This document shows, piece after piece, positions 11,904-20,886 of a stretch of 64,000 nt of DNA; position 1 is the first letter of the stretch, and every line of letters starts with the position of its first letter. The notes beneath the pieces were generated by a model that had not been told where the DNA came from, did no database searches, and was given only the letters and a program-made list of their open reading frames with translations. Source of the DNA: JAXHTY01 sp034189225 (GTDB taxonomy: Bacteria > Desulfobacterota > Desulfobacteria > Desulfobacterales > Desulfosudaceae); NCBI GenBank assembly GCA_034189225.1, contig JAXHVL010000101.1:24750-88749 (forward strand). The letters run 5' to 3'. Both the position numbers and the translations under genes were made by a program.

Positions 11904-12926
11904 ATGGATGAGACGACGACACAAATGAACGAACAACAAGCAGAAACCGGCAAGGGATCGTCGCTTCAGGCGGCACCGTCCCCCCATCTGTCCAACGCCT
12001 CGTTTACCACCCGGCGCATGATGATCGATGTCTTAATCGCGCTGGTGCCCGTCATCGTAATGGCCCTTTACATTTTTAAAATGTATGCGGTCAAGCAACT
12101 GCTGATCTGCCTGATCAGCACCCTGGCGGCCGAGGCGATCTTCACGAAAATGCGGGGCAAGCCCCTGCCGCTGATGGACTGCTCGGCTGCGGTCACCGGC
12201 CTGATTCTCGGGCTGTCGCTGCCCGGGCCGGCGCCATGGTACGTCGGGGTCATCGGCTCCTTTGTGGCCATCGGGGTCGGGAAAACCATTTTCGGCGGCC
12301 TCGGCATGAACATTTTCAATCCGGCAATGGTGGGCCGGGCATTTGTCATGATTGCATTTGCCGGCAGCATGGCGGCCTCGGGCTATCTGGAGGCGAGCGT
12401 CAGCAACGTGGATATCATTACCCAGGCAACCCCGCTGGACTCCTTCAAACAATCGGGTGTGGTAACCCCGCTGCTGGACCTTTTTACCGGCACGACCAAT
12501 GGTTCCCTGGGGGAAGTCAGCGCCATTGCCTGCCTTATCGGCGGCATTTACCTGTGCATCCGCAGAACCGCCTCCTGGGAGATTCCGGCCGGCATTATCG
12601 CCGCAGTGATTGTTCTCGGCGGCATTGCCAACCTGGCAAGCCCTGACTCGGGCTGGACGGTGCTGCACCATTTATTCGGCGGCGCCCTGCTGTTCGGGGC
12701 CTTTTTTATCGCCACCGATCCGGTAACCAGCCCCCTGACCCGAAGCGGTAAGCTGATATTCGGTGTGGGCGTCGGCGCGGTGATCATGCTGCTGCGAATT
12801 TTCAGCGGCTACCCCGAAGGCGTGATGTTCGCGGTGCTGCTGATGAACGCGGTGACGCCGCTGCTGAACCGATGGACGGTCCCGAAACCGTTTGGCACGG
12901 TGAAGGAAGCGCCCAGCGAAGGATAA
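11904..12926 (+). CDS. rnfD: Rnf complex subunit RnfD
   Basis: 340 residues with about ten membrane segments after a polar N-terminus of about 35 residues. RnfD carries covalently bound FMN on a Thr; IITQATPLDSFK (about 170-181) matches the flavinylation region, with the Thr of the QATPL motif as the likely acceptor. GLGMNIFNPAMVGRAF is a family signature. ATG 11904 has no clear ribosome site; ATG 11925 (MNEQQ) is an alternative start. The gene lies 54 bases after rnfC in the same operon. Confidence 0.96.
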   Translation: MDETTTQMNEQQAETGKGSSLQAAPSPHLSNASFTTRRMMIDVLIALVPVIVMALYIFKMYAVKQLLICLISTLAAEAIFTKMRGKPLPLMDCSAAVTGLILGLSLPGPAPWYVGVIGSFVAIGVGKTIFGGLGMNIFNPAMVGRAFVMIAFAGSMAASGYLEASVSNVDIITQATPLDSFKQSGVVTPLLDLFTGTTNGSLGEVSAIACLIGGIYLCIRRTASWEIPAGIIAAVIVLGGIANLASPDSGWTVLHHLFGGALLFGAFFIATDPVTSPLTRSGKLIFGVGVGAVIMLLRIFSGYPEGVMFAVLLMNAVTPLLNRWTVPKPFGTVKEAPSEG

Positions 12927-12968
12927 TTTAAGACAACCGGCAACCAAGGCATAGTGGAAATAAATCGT

Positions 12969-13586
12969 ATGAAAAACAACTACATTGTACAGGCATGGCT
13001 GGTGCTGATTCTGGCGATTTTTTACGGCGGGGCATTGGCCGGGATTCAGTTGACCCTGGCGCCCAAAATTGCAGAAAACAGGATTCAGGAAACCCGCGAG
13101 AGGGTGCCCGGACTGGTGCTTGGCGCTGATCAGGCCGGAGAAGTGACGCTCAGCATCAATTCGTCCAATATTGTCGTGGAAAAAAACGGCAGAAAGGTGT
13201 TTTACCAGGTCTTTAAAGCCACAAAAAACGGCGAGATTGCCGGCTGGGTGGCCAAGCATAAGGGCCAGGGATACGCAGATAAAATTGAACTGCTGATCGG
13301 CTTGAACCCCGGGCTTTCCAAAATTACGGGGCTTTACGTTCTCAACCAGAAAGAAACCCCGGGTCTGGGCAACAAAATTATTGAGGCCGACTGGCGAAAA
13401 CAATTTATCAACGCCCCCACCTCCAGAAACCTTGAAGTGGTGAAAACCGGCGCGGACGATCCCAATGAAATCGATGCCATTACGGGCGCCACCATATCGT
13501 CCCGAAGCGTCTGCAGCATCGTGAACACCGCGTTAAACGATCTGAAATCGCCCCTTCACAAACGAATAACCCACACTGAAAATTAA
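12969..13586 (+). CDS. rnfG: Rnf complex subunit RnfG (FMN-binding)
   Basis: 205 residues from ATG 12969 (MKNNYIVQAW); a GTG five codons earlier is possible. One N-terminal membrane anchor (about 8-28) is followed by a periplasmic FMN-binding domain. The flavinylation motif DAITGATISSRSV (about 170-182) supplies the Thr to which ApbE attaches FMN. GYADKIELLIGL and NQKETPGLGNKI are family signatures. It lies between rnfD and rnfE in the operon. No apbE gene is present in this window. Confidence 0.96.
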   Translation: MKNNYIVQAWLVLILAIFYGGALAGIQLTLAPKIAENRIQETRERVPGLVLGADQAGEVTLSINSSNIVVEKNGRKVFYQVFKATKNGEIAGWVAKHKGQGYADKIELLIGLNPGLSKITGLYVLNQKETPGLGNKIIEADWRKQFINAPTSRNLEVVKTGADDPNEIDAITGATISSRSVCSIVNTALNDLKSPLHKRITHTEN

Positions 13587-13612
13587 CGGACAATTATGAG
13601 GATATTCAGCGT

Positions 13613-14230
13613 ATGACAAACGAACCCACACCTATGGAAAGATTTTTACAGGGGATCATCCCGGAAAACCCGGTTTACCGGCAGCTGCTGGGCTTATGCC
13701 CGGTACTGGCGGTCACCGGGAACATGAAATCGGCCATGACCATGGCAGGGGCCGTGACCTTCGTGCTGTTCTGCGCAAATGTCATTGTCAGCCTGATTCG
13801 CAACATACTGAAGCCTCACCTGCGGATCGTTATTTTTACGCTGACCATCGCCACCTTTGTCACCATCGTGGACCGGTTTCTGGCCGCCTATATGTATTCC
13901 ATGAGCAAGGCGCTGGGGCCCTATATTCCCCTGATCATCGTCAACTGCATCATTATCTGCCGATGCGAAGTCTGCGGTTCCAAGCAGACAGTTGTTCATG
14001 CAGGCGCTGACGCCATCGGCCAGTCCCTTGGATTCGCCCTGGCCCTGGCCAGTATCGCGGCTGTTCGGGAGATACTGGGCACAGGCATGTTTTTCGGGCT
14101 TCCCGTTCTGCCGGAGGTATGGCCGGACTGGGTAATCATGGCGCTCCCCCCCGGGGCGTTCTTCTCTTTCGGGCTGCTGCTGGGGGCGGTGAACTGGTTC
14201 GGTGAAATCAGAGCAAAAAACAAGAGTTGA
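13613..14230 (+). CDS. rnfE: Rnf complex subunit RnfE
   Basis: 205 residues with six membrane segments. RnfE pairs with RnfA in the membrane core and together they hold an Fe-S cluster between half-helices. The family start region is clear (ENPVYRQLLGLCPVLAVTG), as is the Cys-bearing IIVNCIIICRCE segment (about 104-116). The gene is 12 bases before rnfA. Confidence 0.96.
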   Translation: MTNEPTPMERFLQGIIPENPVYRQLLGLCPVLAVTGNMKSAMTMAGAVTFVLFCANVIVSLIRNILKPHLRIVIFTLTIATFVTIVDRFLAAYMYSMSKALGPYIPLIIVNCIIICRCEVCGSKQTVVHAGADAIGQSLGFALALASIAAVREILGTGMFFGLPVLPEVWPDWVIMALPPGAFFSFGLLLGAVNWFGEIRAKNKS

Positions 14231-14241
14231 GGTAAACAATT

Positions 14242-15027
14242 ATGAACTATCTGGTGGACGCATTTCTGATCGCCATCGGCGCGGCGATCATCAACAACTT
14301 CGTGCTGTACTATTTTGTGGGTATATGCCCGTTCATAGGGGTCTCCCGCAAGGTGGACATGGCGGTCGGCATGGGATGCGCCGTGACCTTTGTCATCACC
14401 ATAGCCGCGTTTATCAGCTGGACGGTCACCACATTTGTTCTTATTCCCGGTGCGCCGCTGACGGCGTTCCTGGCCGGATTTTTCCTGCCGGCGGAAAAGG
14501 CCGCGGCCATCGATCTGACCATCCTGAGCTATATTGTCTATATTTTCGCGATTTCTTCGTCGGTGCAGTTTGTGGAGATGTACGTGCGTAAATTTTTCCC
14601 GCCGCTGTACAAATCCTTTGGCGTGTTCCTGCCGCTGATTACCACCAACTGCGCAATTCTGTTCGCCTGCCTGACCATCATGAGCAATGTGGCGGTGGAC
14701 AATCCTGCCGAGGCATGGGATCTGGGCCGGGCCCTGATTCTGGCCATTTTCGGCGGCGTTGGCTTTACCATCGCCATCGTGATTATGGCCGGCATCCGTG
14801 AAGAGCTGGAGCTTTGCGATATTCCCAAGCCCCTTCAGGGCGCGGCCATCACCCTTATTACCGCCGGTATTCTGGCCATGGCCTTCATGGGGTTTACCGG
14901 TGTGGACTCCGGCCTGAAAAAAGCATTGAAACCCGGTGATCAGGCGGCTGTTATGCTTCAGCAGGACGAATGCGCCGGGGCTCTGGCCGCCTGCAACCAT
15001 ACTTACCGGCCGGGGAAAACCGTTTAA
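14242..15027 (+). CDS. rnfA: Rnf complex subunit RnfA with C-terminal extension
   Basis: 261 residues; RnfA is usually about 190-200. The membrane core is normal (INNFVLYYFVGICPFIGVS at about 14-32, LPLITTNCAILFACL near 130-145, PKPLQGAAITLITAGILAMAFMGFTG near 193-218). After this usual end, about 43 polar residues follow, containing two Cys (QQDECAGALAACNH). There is no sign of a frameshift: the next gene starts 36 bases later with its own ribosome site. The extension is probably a local addition; its role is unknown. Confidence 0.95.
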   Translation: MNYLVDAFLIAIGAAIINNFVLYYFVGICPFIGVSRKVDMAVGMGCAVTFVITIAAFISWTVTTFVLIPGAPLTAFLAGFFLPAEKAAAIDLTILSYIVYIFAISSSVQFVEMYVRKFFPPLYKSFGVFLPLITTNCAILFACLTIMSNVAVDNPAEAWDLGRALILAIFGGVGFTIAIVIMAGIREELELCDIPKPLQGAAITLITAGILAMAFMGFTGVDSGLKKALKPGDQAAVMLQQDECAGALAACNHTYRPGKTV

Positions 15028-15063
15028 CACGTAAAAAAACATATATACCATAAGAGGTTCGTT

Positions 15064-15972
15064 ATGACAGTTGTAACCATCGGACTGGCAGCCGCCACAT
15101 TGCTGGCAATGGCGCTGATACTGACCTATATTCTGGGATGGGCCAACGTGGCGTTTCACGTGGAGGTGGACCCCCGCATCGAAGCCATCAACGATGTTCT
15201 GCCCGGCGCAAACTGCGGCGGCTGCGGCTATGTGGGCTGCGGCGAATATGCCGAAGCCATTGTCAACGAAGGCGCTCCCGTAGATAAATGCGCGCCCGGC
15301 GGGGAAAACTGTGCCGCTGCCATCGCCCAGATCATGGGGGTTGAAATCGGCGAATCCCTGCCCTACCGGCCCATCGTCCATTGCGGCGCGCTGACCAGGG
15401 ACAAACACGGCATCAGTGAATATGTGGGGGAAAAACGCTGCGCCACCGCCAACCTGGTAGCGGATGTTCAGGGCTGCACCTACGGCTGCCTCGGCTTCGG
15501 CGACTGCGTCGAAGCCTGCAAATATGACGCTATTCACGTTATTAACGGACTGGCCACGGTGGATTACACCGCGTGTATCGGCTGCGGTGCCTGTGCCAAG
15601 GTCTGCCCCCGTAATATCATCACCATGACGCCTTTCAAGGCGGACCGTATATTTGCGGTGCTGTGTTCCAATAAAGATGCTGGCAAAGATGTTAAGCGGG
15701 TCTGCGATGTCGGCTGCCTCGGCTGCAAGGCATGTCAACGGGCTTGCGGTCTGTTTGCCGTTGAAAACAACCTGGCCGGGATCAATTACGACGACTATGA
15801 CCCCAATGACCTGGACAGCATTTACGAAGCCATTAAAAAATGCCCGCAAAAGGGAATCGTGCTGGTGGGCAAACCGACCGATAAAGACCTGTCCGCAGAC
15901 ACCGACTTGCCGCCGGAAATTGTTCACCCCAATTTCCGCACCACCGTCGACGATACGGAATGGCGGGGCTAA
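15064..15972 (+). CDS. rnfB: Rnf complex subunit RnfB (ferredoxin-like)
   Basis: 302 residues. One N-terminal membrane helix (about 5-27) precedes the four-Cys domain NCGGCGYVGCGEYAEA...DKCAPGG and several ferredoxin-type motifs: YGCLGFGDCVEACKYDAI, CIGCGACAKVCPRNII, and CDVGCLGCKACQRACG. RnfB is the entry point for electrons from reduced ferredoxin. It ends the rnfCDGEAB operon, as in acetogens and many sulfate reducers. A mobile repeat begins five bases after its stop. Confidence 0.97.
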   Translation: MTVVTIGLAAATLLAMALILTYILGWANVAFHVEVDPRIEAINDVLPGANCGGCGYVGCGEYAEAIVNEGAPVDKCAPGGENCAAAIAQIMGVEIGESLPYRPIVHCGALTRDKHGISEYVGEKRCATANLVADVQGCTYGCLGFGDCVEACKYDAIHVINGLATVDYTACIGCGACAKVCPRNIITMTPFKADRIFAVLCSNKDAGKDVKRVCDVGCLGCKACQRACGLFAVENNLAGINYDDYDPNDLDSIYEAIKKCPQKGIVLVGKPTDKDLSADTDLPPEIVHPNFRTTVDDTEWRG

Positions 15973-15977
15973 CCCCT

Positions 15978-16127
15978 GACGGCTTCGTGAAAGAAGTTTT
16001 CAACCCCGCCGCTGCGTTTTTGCAGTCAGTAACGTGCGCCTTAGCTTCGCAATCGAATCTTAACTTATCGATACCGATACCGATTTCGAATCGAGTTCCT
16101 TGGAAGTCGCTTGCGGACGGCAAAGTC
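15978..16127 (+). mobile_element. Short A element in B remnants (cargo type 3)
   Basis: B-end GACGGCTTCGTGAAAG (15978-15993), A left part with the CCCCGCCGC...TTTTTGCAG segment, then an internal piece with CGATACCGATACCGATTTCG, then the A right end TTCCTTGGAAG, then a B stub TCGCTTGCGGACGGCAAAG. An inverted copy with the same cargo lies at 45672-45812. The stub ends only about eight bases before the cyclase ATG. Confidence 0.7.
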
Positions 16128-16134
16128 AACCACT

Positions 16135-17043
16135 ATGTTCAAGAAAAAACGCAAGGCAACGGCCGTCATCCTGTTTGCTGATCTTGCGCAAAGCAGCGAA
16201 GTCTACAAGAAGGCAGGCGATAAGGCAGGGCAACGGTTCATCGGCACCTGCATCGATACGCTTTCGCGGGTTGCTGTTGAATCCGGCGGTTCCGTTCTCA
16301 AAACCATCGGCGATGAGGTCATGTGCCGGTTCAACAACGGATCAGATGCCGTCAACGCCGCGGTCGCCATGCATAACGCCCTTGACCTGGACCAGGCGTG
16401 TCATGACCTGGGGCTCCAGCCGCCCAACCTGTACGTCGGCATGCACAAAGGGGCGGTGGTGCTGAAGAAAAACGACGTGTTCGGCCGGACCGTCAATGTT
16501 GCCGCGTATCTCGTAAAGCTGGCAAAACCCCGGCAGATTTTAATTACCGGCGCCCTCATCGACGATCTGGAAGATACCCGGTCGGCAACACTTCATCTAT
16601 TATTTACCACGCCCGTCAAAGGCGAAGGGGATGTGGCAATTTACGAATATGTGTGGGAAATTCAGGACGCCACCGTGGTGTGCCACCATGACGGGAACCG
16701 CGGACGGTTTTCGGCAGAGGCCGCCATTGAATTGCATTACAGCGGCCGGACCGTATCTGTCGACAAGGACAGTCCCCGAATAACCATCGGCCGCCAGCCG
16801 CACAACGATATCATTATAAAGGACACCAATGCCTCCAGGACCCACGCCATTATTGAATATCGCCATGGCAAGCTGTTTCTCATCGACCAGAGTTCCAACG
16901 GCACCTTCCTTCAATTCAGAGATGGCAGGGCATTAACCCTCAACAATGAAGAAACCCCGCTTACCGGAAAAGGCCGCATCAGCCCCGGCCGAGACTTCTC
17001 CACCCATCCGCCGGATGTTATTCAGTTCAGCTGTGCACCTTAG
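16135..17043 (+). CDS. Class III nucleotidyl cyclase-like domain fused to an FHA domain
   Basis: 302 residues from ATG 16135; an in-frame TTG at 16111 lies inside the repeat. Cyclase homology domain at about 8-170: metal-site ILFADLAQSS, then VLKTIGDEVMCRF with the base-contacting Lys and second metal Asp. The helix that should read N-x-A-x-R reads VNVAAYLVKLA, so the transition-state Arg is replaced by Tyr and activity may be weak or absent. The FHA domain at about 210-280 is complete: ITIGRQPHNDI, NASRTH, SSNGTFL; such domains bind phosphothreonine. The protein is probably a cytoplasmic signalling switch. There is no Shine-Dalgarno before the ATG because a repeat stub abuts it, so expression may have been altered by the insertion. 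Confidence 0.85.
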   Translation: MFKKKRKATAVILFADLAQSSEVYKKAGDKAGQRFIGTCIDTLSRVAVESGGSVLKTIGDEVMCRFNNGSDAVNAAVAMHNALDLDQACHDLGLQPPNLYVGMHKGAVVLKKNDVFGRTVNVAAYLVKLAKPRQILITGALIDDLEDTRSATLHLLFTTPVKGEGDVAIYEYVWEIQDATVVCHHDGNRGRFSAEAAIELHYSGRTVSVDKDSPRITIGRQPHNDIIIKDTNASRTHAIIEYRHGKLFLIDQSSNGTFLQFRDGRALTLNNEETPLTGKGRISPGRDFSTHPPDVIQFSCAP

Positions 17044-17115
17044 GGCTTCTGGTGACCCATAAACAGAGCGGTGTCGTGTCTGCCGTTATTTCGTTCACAT
17101 CCTCCGGATTTTTCT

Positions 17116-17172
17116 TGACAGCAGGCCTAATTTTGAACATAGTTAAATTTAACTTTGTTCAGAATAAGGAGG
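17116..17172 (+). promoter_or_regulatory. Promoter with 26-bp palindromic operator, and ribosome site
   Basis: -35 TTGACA (17116-17121), 17-base spacer, -10 CATAGT (17139-17144). A near-perfect palindrome (17136-17161, arms GAACATAGTTAAA and TTTAACTTTGTTC, 12 of 13 pairs) covers the -10. A strong AAGGAGG follows at 17166-17172 before ATG 17180. A TetR-family gene ends this operon, so autoregulation by that protein at this site is the obvious inference. Confidence 0.78.
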
Positions 17173-17179
17173 CATACCT

Positions 17180-18424
17180 ATGGCAAAAGTGATTGTACTG
17201 GGCGGCTGCGGGGCCGTGGGCAGCGTGGTGGTCAGAACCCTGGCGGACGCCGAAGACTTTTCAGAAATCGTGATCGGGGATATCGACCTGCCCCGGGCTG
17301 AGCAGCTCGCCCGGGAAATCGGCGGCAACCGGCTGGTTGCCGCCCACGTGGATGTCCTCGACAACCAGAGCATCACCCGGGCCGTCACCGGCTGCGATCT
17401 GGTGGTCAACTGCGTGGGGCCGTTCTACAACACTGTCCAGGCCATCGTGGATGCGGTGATGGCCGCGGGCATCAACTATCTGGACGTGTGTGACGATGTG
17501 GATGTTACCCGGGATCTGCTCGCCATGACCGACAAGGTGGCGGACGCCGGGCTCACCATGGTGATCGGCATGGGCAATTCACCTGGCGCCACCAACCTGC
17601 TGGCGGCCTTTGCCGCACAGAACCTTCTGGACACCACCGAAGCCGTGGACATATTCCATGCCCACGGCGGGGAGCCCTTTGAAGGAAAAGGCGTAATCGG
17701 CCACCGGTTCCACTGCATGCGCATCGACATTCCCATGTACCTGGACGGTGCGCTCACCCATGTCAAATTTTTCGAGGAAGACGGCCGGGCCCTGCGCACC
17801 GCCTTTGATTTTCCGATTCTCGGGGAGAACATTCAGGTCTACCCCTATCCGCATCCGGAGCAAATCACCATCCCCGAATACCTTGACGTGAAGCGCGTCA
17901 CCAACCGGGGTACCATCCTGCCAGCCGCTTATTACGATCTCACCAAAGACCTCTGCCGGCTGGGGCTTTCGGACAAGGAACCGGTCATGGTCAACGACGA
18001 AGCCATTACACCCTATGATTTCGCCACCGCTTATCTGATCCGCGAACGGGAACGAATTCTTCAGGAAACCGGCTTCGGCACCCAGAAGGGATGCACCTCC
18101 ACTGTGGTCACGGGGACAAAAGACGGTCAGCACCAGGAACTGCGGTTTCACATGGCATCGGACTCCCAGGCCCTGGGAGAAGGCACCGGCATTCCGGCCG
18201 CCCTGGGTGCCCTGCTCCTGCACCGGGGGTATATTCAGAAAAAGGGCATTCATCCGCCCGAAGGCTGCATCCATCCAAAGGATTTCATCGGCCTGATACC
18301 GGGTGTTCTCGAAAAAAGCCGGGCCTCGGATCCATCCAAAAGCGAATTGCTGATCGTTGAAATCATCGATGAAAACGACCAGAAAACAACAATGGACATG
18401 CTGGATGCCGCAAGAATGGTGTAA
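17180..18424 (+). CDS. Saccharopine dehydrogenase-like NAD(P)-dependent oxidoreductase
   Basis: 414 residues. N-terminal Rossmann fold with KVIVLGGCGAVGSVVVRTL (about 3-21) and an acidic residue ending the second strand (IVIGDIDLPRAE). VNCVGPFYNTVQAIVDA (about 77-93) and MVIGMGNSPGATNLLA are typical of the saccharopine dehydrogenase/reductase-like family. The C-terminal half carries the substrate domain. The real substrate is unknown: this family includes lysine-pathway and carboxynorspermidine enzymes as well as many uncharacterised ones. It is first of an operon with an FGGY kinase (2 bases downstream) and TetR, which points to an inducible catabolic route rather than lysine synthesis. Confidence 0.85.
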   Translation: MAKVIVLGGCGAVGSVVVRTLADAEDFSEIVIGDIDLPRAEQLAREIGGNRLVAAHVDVLDNQSITRAVTGCDLVVNCVGPFYNTVQAIVDAVMAAGINYLDVCDDVDVTRDLLAMTDKVADAGLTMVIGMGNSPGATNLLAAFAAQNLLDTTEAVDIFHAHGGEPFEGKGVIGHRFHCMRIDIPMYLDGALTHVKFFEEDGRALRTAFDFPILGENIQVYPYPHPEQITIPEYLDVKRVTNRGTILPAAYYDLTKDLCRLGLSDKEPVMVNDEAITPYDFATAYLIRERERILQETGFGTQKGCTSTVVTGTKDGQHQELRFHMASDSQALGEGTGIPAALGALLLHRGYIQKKGIHPPEGCIHPKDFIGLIPGVLEKSRASDPSKSELLIVEIIDENDQKTTMDMLDAARMV

Positions 18425-18426
18425 AA

Positions 18427-20022
18427 ATGACGAACGCCCCTTATATACTGGCCATCGACCATGGCACCTCCGGCATTAAAACCGCATTGGTTTCGGTTTA
18501 CGGCCGGGTCATGGATTTCGCGTTTCAGCCCACCGACACCCTGTTTCTGAAGGACGGCGGCGTTGAACAGGCCCCGGATGAATGGTGGCGGGCCGTCATC
18601 AGCACCACCGCGCGGCTCATGAACCGGCAGTGCCTGTCCGGCGGCGACATCGCCGCAGTATCGGTATCCAGCACCTTTTCCAGTACGGTGGCCGTTGATG
18701 CGCAGGGATGCCCCCTGATGAACGCCGTCACCTGGATGGACACCCGCGGCGGCCCTTATGTGCGATCGGCCATGGCGGGCTTCCCGAGTTTCGAAGGATA
18801 CGGGATTGGCAAAGCCATGAAATGGGTCAGGCGTACCGGCGGAGCCCCCACCCTGTCCGGGAAAGACGATATCGGACACGTGCTGTTCATCAAAAACCGA
18901 CACCCCGGTATCTATGATAAGACCCGCTGGTTTCTGCCGAGCAAGGACTACCTGAATCTCAGGCTTACCGGTATCCCCGCGGCCACCGTGGATTCAATTC
19001 ACCTGTTCTGGGTCACCGACATCCGGAACATCAACCATGTCGGCTATGACGACGGGCTTATCCGGGGCTTCGGCATTGACAGGCAAAAGCTGCCGCCCCT
19101 CATGGTACCTACCGACATCCTGGGCACCGTCTCCGCCGATGCCGCGACCGAAACGGGCCTTGCCGCGGGGACACCGGTGGTGGCCGGCTCACCGGACCAC
19201 CAGACCGCCTGCGTGGGTTCGGGGGCAGTGCGGGATTTCCATGGTCACATTTACGTGGGCACCTCATGCTGGGTGCAATGTCCCGTGCCCTTTAAAAAAA
19301 CGGATGTCCTGCATTCGGTGGCCTCTTTCCCGACCGCCATACCCGGCCGTTACCAGGCCGTCAATGAGCAGGACATCGCGGGCAAAGCCCTTGACTTCGC
19401 CCATGAACTGCTATACGGTGCCGGACAGGCAGATGCCGGAACCGGTTCGACAGATCCTTATGCCATGATGACCGCCCTGGCGGAATCTGCGCCCGCCGGC
19501 AGCGGCGGGGTGATGTTCACCCCATGGCTCAACGGCGAACGCACCCCGGTAGACGATGAAACCATCCGGGGATGCCTGTTCAACCTGTCCATGACCACCA
19601 CACGCCATCAAATCATGCGGGCCGTTCTGGAAGGCGTGGCCTGCAACACCCGCTGGAGCTTGAAATACGTGGAACGGTTTATCAAAAAACCCCTTACGCG
19701 AACGGCGCCCGTTACCATTATCGGGGGCGGGGCCAGGTCCGACACGTGGTGCCGGATATTCGCCGATGTGCTGAATCGCGATATCCGGCGGCCCGAAGAC
19801 CCCGTACAGGCCAACGCCCGGGGCGCCGCCTTTATCGCATCCGCTGCTATGGGATATATCACCTTTGATGACATTCCCGAATTAATGACCTATGACGCAT
19901 TTTTTTCGCCCCGGTCTGAAAACCGGGCCGTATACGATGACCTGTTCGACAATTTCCGGCGGCTGTATACCGCTCACAAGGGCATCTGCAAAACCCTCAA
20001 CAGGACCGGGACCGTATCATGA
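18427..20022 (+). CDS. FGGY-family carbohydrate kinase
   Basis: 531 residues, the usual length for the xylulokinase/glycerol kinase superfamily. The N-terminal phosphate loop is LAIDHGTSGIKTALV (about 8-22), the family acidic motif MDTRGG is near 99, PDHQTACVGSGAV is near 258-270, and the C-terminal ATP site is IIGGGARSDTWCRIFADVL with the FGGY-type NARGAAFIASAAMG. It phosphorylates a polyol or sugar with ATP; the substrate cannot be named. Operon context with a dehydrogenase-like protein and a TetR regulator suggests induced uptake or degradation of a small hydroxy-compound. Confidence 0.88.
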   Translation: MTNAPYILAIDHGTSGIKTALVSVYGRVMDFAFQPTDTLFLKDGGVEQAPDEWWRAVISTTARLMNRQCLSGGDIAAVSVSSTFSSTVAVDAQGCPLMNAVTWMDTRGGPYVRSAMAGFPSFEGYGIGKAMKWVRRTGGAPTLSGKDDIGHVLFIKNRHPGIYDKTRWFLPSKDYLNLRLTGIPAATVDSIHLFWVTDIRNINHVGYDDGLIRGFGIDRQKLPPLMVPTDILGTVSADAATETGLAAGTPVVAGSPDHQTACVGSGAVRDFHGHIYVGTSCWVQCPVPFKKTDVLHSVASFPTAIPGRYQAVNEQDIAGKALDFAHELLYGAGQADAGTGSTDPYAMMTALAESAPAGSGGVMFTPWLNGERTPVDDETIRGCLFNLSMTTTRHQIMRAVLEGVACNTRWSLKYVERFIKKPLTRTAPVTIIGGGARSDTWCRIFADVLNRDIRRPEDPVQANARGAAFIASAAMGYITFDDIPELMTYDAFFSPRSENRAVYDDLFDNFRRLYTAHKGICKTLNRTGTVS

Positions 20023-20675
20023 AAACACCCCGCACCACAGAAGAAATTGAAAAAATCCGGGAAACCATTCTGGACCGGGCACTGGACATCATCGTTGAGT
20101 TCGGGCTGGACGGCCTGACCATGCGGGCGCTGGCCAGCCGGCTCGACATGTCCGCCCCCAACATCTATAACTTTTTCTCGGGAAAAGACGAATTGTATCT
20201 GTCCCTGATGGTCAAGGGGGGCATCATGCTTAACCAGATGATGACCCAGGCCTGGAGCAGCACATCCAATACCATGGACCGTGCCCGTGCCATGATTGCC
20301 GCATATCTGCGCTTCGGGATTGAACAGCCGCGGTATTATGAAATCATGTTCATCCTGCCCCCGCCATCGTATACGCAATACGTAGGAACCCCCAACGAAC
20401 AGCTGTCGGCGTCGGAATACGAAATATCCCTTGACACCATCCGGCTCGTTTCGGCCATAACGGCTGAAATATCAGGGGAGTCATCGGATTCGCATACCGT
20501 ACAGCGCCGGATGTTTCAGCTCTGGAGCCTGCTGCACGGAATGATCGCCCTGCACAATAACGCGGTAGCGGATTTTGCAACCGGCAATGTTATGGCGGCC
20601 ATGGAAAAAACCGTGGAGGAATTAATGCTTCTCCTGGAATGGATGGCAGCCACAGCCGCCAAACAAGCCCCCTGA
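20019..20675 (+). CDS. TetR-family transcriptional regulator
   Basis: 218 residues. N-terminal helix-turn-helix at about 10-60: ETILDRALDIIVEFGLDG, LTMRALASRLDMSAPNIYNFFSGKDEL, a classic TetR domain. The rest is the ligand-binding/dimer domain. ATG overlaps the kinase stop by four bases (ATGA), so translation is coupled. It most likely binds the palindrome at 17136-17161 and represses the operon; the inducer is unknown. The 211-base gap that follows shows nothing recognisable. Confidence 0.9.
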   Translation: MKTPRTTEEIEKIRETILDRALDIIVEFGLDGLTMRALASRLDMSAPNIYNFFSGKDELYLSLMVKGGIMLNQMMTQAWSSTSNTMDRARAMIAAYLRFGIEQPRYYEIMFILPPPSYTQYVGTPNEQLSASEYEISLDTIRLVSAITAEISGESSDSHTVQRRMFQLWSLLHGMIALHNNAVADFATGNVMAAMEKTVEELMLLLEWMAATAAKQAP

Positions 20676-20886
20676 AGCGAACACGATGAATTAAGCGGGC
20701 ATCTGAGCCGGAAGCGCCCGAAAGCACAGGATCATTGACACGATTGCCATACCGCCGTATACTATCAGAAGATATGGATTTTTCCGGGAACGGTCAATCT
20801 GCGGCCGGATACGGAAAGGTCCCCCGCACCATCTTACTTAACCCTCAACCATCACGCACCGTCATGGCAACGTCGGGCGAGCAACA

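Noticed and set aside
13996..15927. 643-codon minus-strand ORF
   Set aside because: Antisense to rnfE, rnfA and rnfB, which are unmistakable; no motif of its own.
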